Below, piece after piece: positions 6,352 through 10,837 of a stretch of DNA of 10,837 nt (positions are counted from its first letter, which is position 1; each line of letters opens with the position of its first letter). The DNA lies in NCBI GenBank assembly GCA_023228765.1, contig JALOAM010000105.1:1-10837 (forward strand), given 5' to 3'. Made by a program: the position numbers and the translations under genes. The DNA is from Dehalococcoidia bacterium (GTDB taxonomy: Bacteria > Chloroflexota > Dehalococcoidia > UBA2979). Under the pieces are notes generated by a model, which was not told where the DNA came from, searched no databases, and worked only from the letters and a program-made list of their open reading frames with translations.

Positions 6352-6391
6352 CGAGCCCGCCCGCGCCCGCCTGCAGCGCGAGGGCTAGCGC
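6352..6391 (+). repeat. Direct repeat, right copy: duplicated argH 3' end
   Basis: This copy is 36/40 identical to 5711-5750. Read in frame it encodes EPARARLQREG then TAG, preserving the argH C-terminus, but it has no start codon or coding context. It sits between the SnoaL-like promoter and the stop of the acyl-CoA dehydrogenase-like gene, seven bases from the latter. It is best read as a remnant of the argH end produced when the intervening unit was inserted. Confidence 0.75.
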
Positions 6392-6397
6392 GCCGCC

Positions 6398-7282
6398 CTA
6401 CCCGCCGATCTCGGTCCTCGCCCGCTCGGCGAGGCGCTCGCTCGGCCCGGTGACGAGCCGGCGGTCTCGCGTCCACCGTTCGAGGAGTACCGCGTCGCCC
6501 TCGGCGAGGAGTGCCTCGAACACGGGGATGATGCGCTGGGTCGCCTGGTCCGCTGCTCGCGCGGCGACGAGGGAGGCGAGCGACGGGACGGGCATGCGCA
6601 CCATCCCCGCCGAGGCGAGCAGCGCCGCGACGATCTCGGTGAGCACGTCGGGCGACGCACCGAGGCGTCTCGCGTGGCTGAGCATGAAGGCGTTGAGGGC
6701 GACGCGGATGTAGGCGGACTCGCCGGCGCGGAACGTGGGGAAGGTCTGCGCGTCGCCGGTGAGGAGAGCGTCGGGGACCGCGACGTCCTCGAACTGGACG
6801 CGGCCCTGCGTGAGCTCCGGGAGGTAGGACGGGGCGTCGCGGTGGGTGATGCTAACGCCCGGGGCATCGCGTCGCAGGAGGATGAACGGGGTGTGCTCCT
6901 GCTGCGCGCTTACCAGCAGGCGGCCGGCGTGCATGGAGGCGGCGAGCCAGCCCTTCCACCCGTTGAGGCGGCGCGTGTCGCCCTCGCCGGTGAGCGAGGT
7001 GCCCGGTAGCTGCCCGCTGCGGTCCTCGGTGTTGACGAACGAGGTCCAGCCGGGCTCGCGCGGCAGGTCCGGGAAGCAGCGGTAGATCGTCGCCTGGTAC
7101 CCCGAGAGGAACACCCACGCGAGCCGGTCCGCAAGCGCACCGCCGAGGGCGGACATGACCTCGATCGGTTCATCGCTGAGATGTCGGTCCCGCCACGCCG
7201 TAAGCCACGCGGCTTCCTCGGGCGCTGGGAGCGGGGAGATCTCGTCTCGCAGGACGCCCTCGATCACGTCGTGGAGTTCCAT
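6398..7282 (-). CDS. Short acyl-CoA dehydrogenase-like flavoprotein
   Basis: A 294-residue protein with acyl-CoA dehydrogenase (ACAD) features. The segment FVNTEDRSGQLPGTSLTGEG (82-101) followed by RRLNGWKGWLAASMHAGRLLVSAQ (104-127) resembles the middle beta domain of ACADs (x-TE-x-x-G-x-P...LNG-K-x-W...AD-x-LLV), which lies over the flavin. VQFEDVAVPDALL (162-174) corresponds to the usual F-x-x-V-x-VP strand, and the rest is helical. It is about 90 residues shorter than a typical ACAD (about 380). The missing part is mainly in the C-terminal helical bundle, and no clear catalytic Glu can be assigned, so it may be a divergent or non-catalytic member. ATG at 7282 has weak purine-rich sequence upstream (AGGGG nine bases away); longer frames run into the intergenic region without family resemblance. 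Confidence 0.65.
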   Translation of the reverse strand: MELHDVIEGVLRDEISPLPAPEEAAWLTAWRDRHLSDEPIEVMSALGGALADRLAWVFLSGYQATIYRCFPDLPREPGWTSFVNTEDRSGQLPGTSLTGEGDTRRLNGWKGWLAASMHAGRLLVSAQQEHTPFILLRRDAPGVSITHRDAPSYLPELTQGRVQFEDVAVPDALLTGDAQTFPTFRAGESAYIRVALNAFMLSHARRLGASPDVLTEIVAALLASAGMVRMPVPSLASLVAARAADQATQRIIPVFEALLAEGDAVLLERWTRDRRLVTGPSERLAERARTEIGG

Positions 7283-7325
7283 CGGCCTCGGCCCCTCGTC
7301 GCGCTGGAATACGGGTTCGCGAGGC

Positions 7326-7331
7326 AGTCTA
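7326..7331 (-). promoter_or_regulatory. Candidate -10 box of the acyl-CoA dehydrogenase-like gene
   Basis: The minus strand reads TAGACT here, a TANNNT match, giving a leader of about 37 bases to the ATG at 7282. No -35 is apparent. It lies in the 214-base divergent gap shared with the DUF2171-like gene. Confidence 0.3.
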
Positions 7332-7429
7332 CGACCGGCGCGACGCTGCTGTTGCGGCACTGGGAGTGCTGACACGGACTCGCGACTCGGGACGCCGGGA
7401 CGGGAATGCCGTCGCCCGCTGTTCGAATC

Positions 7430-7490
7430 TAGCTTCGTCTCACAACGTTCCGGATGCCGCTTCCTGCGCGGATTCGGCCACGAGTGGAGG
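7430..7490 (+). promoter_or_regulatory. Candidate -10 box and Shine-Dalgarno of the DUF2171-like gene
   Basis: TAGCTT (7430-7435) fits TANNNT and would give a leader of about 55 bases. GGAGG at 7486-7490 is six bases before the ATG at 7497 and decides the start. The base composition around 7420-7500 is visibly less GC-rich than the coding DNA, as expected for a promoter. Confidence 0.4.
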
Positions 7491-7496
7491 CACTCA

Positions 7497-7940
7497 ATGG
7501 ACGAGAAGCTCAACGAATACGTCCGCGAGGAATACGACATCATCGCCCCGGGCGCGATCGTGACCGACCCCGAAGGCCGCGAGGTCGGCACCGTTGGCGA
7601 GACCATCGGCGACTACGTGGAGCTGCGAGGCGGAGACCAGGTCAGCTCCGTCTGGATCTCACGCGCCGACTTCGGCGAGGCCCGGCACGAGGCCGTACTC
7701 CTCGGCTTCCCGAGCGACGAGATCTCGGCACGCTCCGTCGCGAGTCCTCCGCAGACGCTCGACGAAGCCGCGGAGACGGGCGTCCTGCACGACGATGCCG
7801 CCTCGAACCGCGAGTCGATGCTGGAGGAGCTCGCCGAGCAGCGCGCCGAGATGCACGAGGAAGGCCGTGCGACCGAGGCCGCGGACCGCACCGTCGGTCA
7901 GCCGGTCGAGGAAGAGCTCGAGGAGCGAGGAGTTCGCTAG
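7497..7940 (+). CDS. Small PRC-barrel / DUF2171-like protein with acidic tail
   Basis: A 147-residue soluble acidic protein. Residues 12-60 (EYDIIAPGAIVTDPEGREVG, then GDYVELRGG and SSVWISRADF) have the small beta-barrel pattern of PRC-barrel/DUF2171 proteins: a strand ending at G19, a D-x-x-G-x-x-VG turn at 24-33, and a second half in which a residue is joined to a WIS/WIP strand. Residues 100-147 form a Glu-rich, probably helical or disordered tail (SMLEELAEQRAEMHEEG, then EEELEERG). Function is unknown; such proteins are often stress- or envelope-associated. The start is set by GGAGG six bases upstream, although the frame is open far upstream. It diverges from the acyl-CoA dehydrogenase-like gene and is followed by a strong hairpin 57 bases after its stop. 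Confidence 0.7.
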   Translation: MDEKLNEYVREEYDIIAPGAIVTDPEGREVGTVGETIGDYVELRGGDQVSSVWISRADFGEARHEAVLLGFPSDEISARSVASPPQTLDEAAETGVLHDDAASNRESMLEELAEQRAEMHEEGRATEAADRTVGQPVEEELEERGVR

Positions 7941-7996
7941 CCTCCGGCGACTCAGGCGGTCTGCATCCCGCCGGTCGCCACTGCTCGCTCCCTGCG

Positions 7997-8028
7997 GAAC
8001 GCCCTCCCGACTGGGAGGGCGTTCTTGT
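7997..8028. terminator. Strong hairpin terminator after the DUF2171-like gene
   Basis: GAACGCCCTCCC (7997-8008), a GACT loop and GGGAGGGCGTTC (8013-8024) form a perfect 12-bp stem, followed by TTGT. The short, interrupted T-run makes the signal weaker than a textbook intrinsic terminator. Its position between a stop codon and the next promoter supports the call. It separates the DUF2171-like gene from the copper locus. Confidence 0.8.
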
Positions 8029-8107
8029 GCATGTCCACCGATTGGAGGACCGAAGTCCCAACCAGGGCGGGACCCTCGACAGGCGGTCTCGTAACCAGGT
8101 CCGGTGT

Positions 8108-8119
8108 TAACGTCGGGAC
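8108..8119 (+). promoter_or_regulatory. Promoter without leader for the copper locus: TAACGT, six bases, ATG
   Basis: TAACGT (8108-8113) matches TANNNT and is followed by exactly six bases before the ATG at 8120. There is no Shine-Dalgarno for this gene. The layout equals that before argH and before copCD. Confidence 0.6.
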
Positions 8120-8533
8120 ATGGGGACGATGCTCAGGCACGGAGGCTCGAGGACGCTGCGCGGACGCGTGTTCGCGATCGCGGCCCTGTTCGCCCTGGCG
8201 GCGACGTACCTCACCCCGATCGTGAACGCCGACTGGAATGCGTGGCGGTACGACCACGGCCACGCCTCCCTCGCCGGGTTCGTCGGGCAGCACTCGCACC
8301 CGTGGGACGTCAAGGACGGCCCGAGCACCGCTTCGAGCGACGAGGGCGGGTTCGCGTACACAGCGCATGGTGACTCCGTGCCGGGTGTGACGGCGATCCA
8401 GGTGCCCTCAAGCGGGGCGGCGGCGATCTCCGTGCTCTCCGTGTCGGTCGAGGCGGAGCCGGCGCAGCGTCTGTCCTCCGCCGCAAGCGTCCCCACCGCA
8501 CCACCCCCGAAGGGCGACCTCTCTCACACCTGA
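8120..8533 (+). CDS. Small exported His-rich protein of a copper locus
   Basis: A 137-residue protein I do not recognise. An Arg-rich N-terminus (MLRHGGSRTLRGR, residues 4-16) is followed by a hydrophobic stretch VFAIAALFALAATYLTPIV (17-35) ending in VNA, which fits a signal peptide or a single membrane anchor. The segment just after it is rich in His and Trp: DWNAWRYDHGHASLAG (38-53) and QHSHPWDVKD (57-66), with H46, H48, H58 and H60 as possible metal ligands. The C-terminal half is low in complexity (Ser, Ala, Pro) and probably disordered. The gene starts without a leader, and the next gene begins 24 bases after its stop, so the two are likely one operon. A copper-binding or chaperone role is inferred from neighbours and His content only. 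Confidence 0.7.
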   Translation: MGTMLRHGGSRTLRGRVFAIAALFALAATYLTPIVNADWNAWRYDHGHASLAGFVGQHSHPWDVKDGPSTASSDEGGFAYTAHGDSVPGVTAIQVPSSGAAAISVLSVSVEAEPAQRLSSAASVPTAPPPKGDLSHT

Positions 8534-8557
8534 CCAGTCCCGAGAGAGGATCCTGAG

Positions 8558-9181
8558 ATGAACTTTGCTGGACGTTCTGGCCTTGCCGCTCTGTGCGCGG
8601 TTGCTGCCCTGTTGCTGCTTCCCTCCATCGTCTCCGCCCACGGGGGGCGAGACGTCGGCGAATACCACTTCACAGTCGGATTCTTCGTCGAACCCGGGTT
8701 CGAGGGCCAGAAGAACGGCGTGGACCTCCGCGTCGCGACCGGCGACGAGGAGCCCGTGGAAGGCGTGCAGGACACACTCCAGGTGGAGGTGACCCAGGGC
8801 GACCAATCGATCACGCTGCCGCTGCGCACCGTCTTCGGCACCCCGGGCCGCTACACCGCGGACTTCTTCCCCACCGTGTCGGGCCAGTACACGTTCCGCT
8901 TCTTCGGCAACATCGGCGACCTCGCCGTGGATGAGGCGTTCACCTCCGAGGTGGACGGTTTCGGCAACATCCTGCCGACCGAGGAGCTGCAGTTCCCGCA
9001 GCGCGTCGCTTCCGGCCGCGAGCTGCAGAACGCGGTGAACGGGGCCACCACGGCTGCCGCCGACGCCGACGACGCGGCTTCATCCGCGGGGATGCGCGCG
9101 AACATCGCGCTGGTCCTCGGCGGGCTCGGGCTGGTCGCGGGCGGTGGCGCGCTGGCGGCATCCCTGCGCAAGCGCGCATAG
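8558..9181 (+). CDS. Exported, C-terminally anchored protein next to CopC-CopD
   Basis: A 207-residue protein with a classical signal peptide (hydrophobic core about 8-22, cleavage expected after VSA at 27), an extracytoplasmic beta-rich domain, an Ala/Asp-rich linker (about 163-178) and a C-terminal membrane helix (about 181-202) followed by RKR. The mature protein would start HGGRDVGEYHFTVGFFVEPG (28-47), placing a histidine at the N-terminus, as in CopC proteins and in His-brace copper enzymes; H37 is a second possible ligand. This resembles uncharacterised exported proteins I recall beside CopC/CopD genes, but no function is established here. AGAGGA lies seven bases before the ATG. The hairpin and separate promoter after its stop suggest that copCD can be transcribed independently. 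Confidence 0.75.
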   Translation: MNFAGRSGLAALCAVAALLLLPSIVSAHGGRDVGEYHFTVGFFVEPGFEGQKNGVDLRVATGDEEPVEGVQDTLQVEVTQGDQSITLPLRTVFGTPGRYTADFFPTVSGQYTFRFFGNIGDLAVDEAFTSEVDGFGNILPTEELQFPQRVASGRELQNAVNGATTAAADADDAASSAGMRANIALVLGGLGLVAGGGALAASLRKRA

Positions 9182-9189
9182 CGCGGGAG

Positions 9190-9218
9190 GGGCGCGGGGC
9201 GGTCACCGCCCTGCGCCC
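9190..9218. promoter_or_regulatory. GC-rich palindrome abutting the copCD promoter (operator or terminator)
   Basis: GGGCGCGGGGCGG (9190-9202) pairs with CCGCCCTGCGCCC (9206-9218) over 13 bp with one G-T wobble and a TCA loop. The inner 15 bases (9197-9211) form a nearly perfect DNA palindrome around one C. It covers the -35 position of the copCD promoter, two bases before the -10 box. It could be an operator, or a terminator for the preceding gene, although no T-run follows. Confidence 0.5.
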
Positions 9219-9220
9219 TC

Positions 9221-9232
9221 TACCGTCTGATC
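9221..9232 (+). promoter_or_regulatory. copCD promoter without leader: TACCGT, six bases, ATG
   Basis: TACCGT (9221-9226) matches TANNNT and is followed by exactly six bases before the ATG at 9233. No Shine-Dalgarno is present. The -35 position is inside the adjoining palindrome. Confidence 0.6.
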
Positions 9233-10837
9233 ATGCGCGTCTCCACACGCCACCCATCCACGCTCGTCGCGCTCCTCGCGGCGGCGGTGCTCGCCCTGCT
9301 GGCGGGCCTCGTCGCCGCGACGAGCACCGCCGAGGCCCACGCCGACCTCGCGAGCTCGACGCCCGCCGAGGGCTCCTCGTTCCCGCGCTCGCCACAGCGC
9401 GTCGAGATCACGTTCACCGAGCAGGTCGCGGTCGAGCAGAGCGGGATCCACGTACTCGACGTCAGCGGCGCGCGTGTCGACCTCGATGACCTCCGCGGCG
9501 TCGAGGGCGACCCGTTCACGCTGCGCGTCGGGCTGCCCGCCGACCTGCCCGAGGGCATCTACACCGTCGCGTGGAACAACCTCTCCTCCGTCGACGGCCA
9601 CACCCTGAGCGGGTCATACGTCTTCTTCATCGGCTCCGGAACCTTCCCCTCCACGGGAGGCCAGGGGACAGTGGTGCCCGGCGACGACGGCGGGGACGCC
9701 CTCCCCGTCGCCGAACCCCTCACCCGCTGGAGCGTGCTCCTCGGGCTCGTGCTGCTCGCCGGGACACCCTGGGTGTTCGGCCTCGTGCTGGCGGGGGCAA
9801 CTCCCGCCGAGGAGGCCCGCACCCTCCGCGAGCAGGTCGAGCAGCTGGCGGTCCTCGGCGGCGGTGTCGTGCTGTTCGCCGGCGCGATGCAGCTGGTCCT
9901 GAAGCTGAACGAGACCGGCGGTGACCTCTCACTGCTCACGGACACCCGCTGGGGCGCCGGGTGGCTGCTACGCACCGTGCTCGCCACGATCGCCACCGTC
10001 GGGTACGCCCTCCCCGTGTTCGTCCGCGGCGCGCGCCTCCCAAGGCAAGTCCGGCCCCTCCTGCCAGCGATCGCGCTCGCAGCAGCGCTCTCGGTGAGCC
10101 TCACGAGTCACGGCGCAGCCGCCGAGGACTACGCGCTGATGGCGGGCCTCGTCGACGCGATGCACGTCCTCGCCACGATCGCGTGGGGCGGCGGGCTCGT
10201 CGCGTTCCTCGTCCTGGCGTGGCATGTCCGGAGCGGGCGCGGCCAGTCCGAGCGGGCCCAGTCCGAGGTGCTCCGCGCCGCGGTCCCGCGGTTCACCGTC
10301 CTCGGCGGGCTCGCGACGTTCACGCTCGCCGTGACGGGGATATACGCGGCGTGGCTCCACGTCGGCGCATTCGACGGGATCGCCACCGCCTACGGGCGTG
10401 GCGTCGCCCTCAAGGTGTTGCTCCTCGCGCTCCTCGTCACGGTGGCGGCGATGAACACCACGTGGGTGCGCCGTCGCGTCGGCAACCCGCGCGAGGTGCT
10501 CGCGGGGGCGCGCTGGCTGCGTCGTCTCCTCGCGGCAGAGGTCGCCCTCATCGTCCTCGTGCTGGCCTCCTCCGGCGTCCTCACGAGCATTGAGCCCGCG
10601 CGTCAGCAACTGGCGTCCGAGGAACGTGCCGAGGGAATGGTCACGGAGAGCGAGGACGCCGGCCTCGAGATCCGCTCCGCGATCGCGCCCGGCAACGTCG
10701 GCCCGAACCGAGTCTCCGTGACGCTCTCCCGGAACGGCGACCGTTACGAGGACGCGACCGCCGTGGAGCTGCGCTACGTGAACATGGAGGCGGCACTCTC
10801 CGCCACTACCGTCCCCCTCGCGAAGCAGGAGGATGGG
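9233..10837 (+). CDS. CopC-CopD fusion copper protein (3' end outside window)
   Basis: The frame is open from 9233 to the window end (535 codons). Residues 1-35 are a signal peptide ending AEA, so the mature protein starts HADLASSTPAEGS. His36 plus Asp121 and His123 in SSVDGHTLSG match the His1/Asp/His Cu(II) site of CopC. The CopC beta-barrel (36-134) is followed by a Gly/Asp linker and a CopD-type membrane domain of about eight helices (about 165-460). This contains the conserved SHG (H293) and DAMHVLATIAWGGGLVAF (309-326, with H311). A final extracytoplasmic domain begins near residue 475 (SAIAPGNVGPNRVSVTL, seen in many CopC/CopD proteins) and is cut off. The fusion is expected in the cytoplasmic membrane, binding copper outside and moving it across. 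No stop codon is in the window, so the true length is unknown. It follows two exported small proteins on the same strand. Confidence 0.93.
   Translation, partial: MRVSTRHPSTLVALLAAAVLALLAGLVAATSTAEAHADLASSTPAEGSSFPRSPQRVEITFTEQVAVEQSGIHVLDVSGARVDLDDLRGVEGDPFTLRVGLPADLPEGIYTVAWNNLSSVDGHTLSGSYVFFIGSGTFPSTGGQGTVVPGDDGGDALPVAEPLTRWSVLLGLVLLAGTPWVFGLVLAGATPAEEARTLREQVEQLAVLGGGVVLFAGAMQLVLKLNETGGDLSLLTDTRWGAGWLLRTVLATIATVGYALPVFVRGARLPRQVRPLLPAIALAAALSVSLTSHGAAAEDYALMAGLVDAMHVLATIAWGGGLVAFLVLAWHVRSGRGQSERAQSEVLRAAVPRFTVLGGLATFTLAVTGIYAAWLHVGAFDGIATAYGRGVALKVLLLALLVTVAAMNTTWVRRRVGNPREVLAGARWLRRLLAAEVALIVLVLASSGVLTSIEPARQQLASEERAEGMVTESEDAGLEIRSAIAPGNVGPNRVSVTLSRNGDRYEDATAVELRYVNMEAALSATTVPLAKQEDG

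Noticed and set aside
7155..7496. Upstream extension of the DUF2171-like frame into the divergent gap and the acyl-CoA dehydrogenase-like gene
   Set aside because: The extension is antisense shadow with no family resemblance, and GGAGG sets the start at 7497.

Overview
The window is a gene-dense bacterial chromosomal segment with high GC in most genes. Lower-GC patches coincide with several minus-strand genes. The ArgG sequence style, the DUF433/DUF5615 pair and the TANNNT promoters without leaders suggest a high-GC lineage such as Chloroflexota or Actinobacteriota. That placement is an inference and low in confidence, because no rRNA or other strong marker is present.

Layout. 1-514 is the 3' end of a sensor histidine kinase (+). 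573-1811 is argG (+) and 4341-5747 is argH (+), the last two enzymes of arginine biosynthesis. Between them lie a minus-strand zinc-ribbon protein of unknown function (1822-2463), a plus-strand Gfo/Idh/MocA oxidoreductase (2605-3675) and a minus-strand DUF433/DUF5615 toxin-antitoxin-like pair (4041-4271 and 3672-4034). After argH come a minus-strand SnoaL-like protein (5798-6298), a short acyl-CoA dehydrogenase-like protein (6398-7282, minus) and a divergent small PRC-barrel/DUF2171-like protein (7497-7940, plus) with a strong hairpin after it (7997-8028). The last part (8120-10837) looks like a copper locus: a small His-rich exported protein, an exported C-terminally anchored protein whose predicted mature N-terminus is histidine, and a CopC-CopD fusion cut by the window end.

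How the parts fit. ArgG joins citrulline and aspartate, and ArgH splits the product into arginine and fumarate. The genes between them have no visible arginine role. Three lower-GC minus-strand units (zinc-ribbon gene, TA pair, SnoaL gene) each sit tight against the 3' end of a plus-strand gene, as if small cassettes had landed at gene ends. For the SnoaL gene there is direct evidence: the last ~40 bp of argH recur, 36/40 identical, on its far side, 641 bp away. That is the strongest unusual structure here.

Three plus-strand genes (argH, the 8120 gene and copCD) have the same start layout: a TANNNT -10 box, exactly six bases, then ATG, with no Shine-Dalgarno. This is the layout of transcripts without leaders. 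A large GC-rich palindrome overlaps the upstream part of the copCD promoter and is a candidate operator. No intergenic stretch exceeds 300 bases. No tRNA, rRNA, CRISPR array, transposase or integrase was seen.
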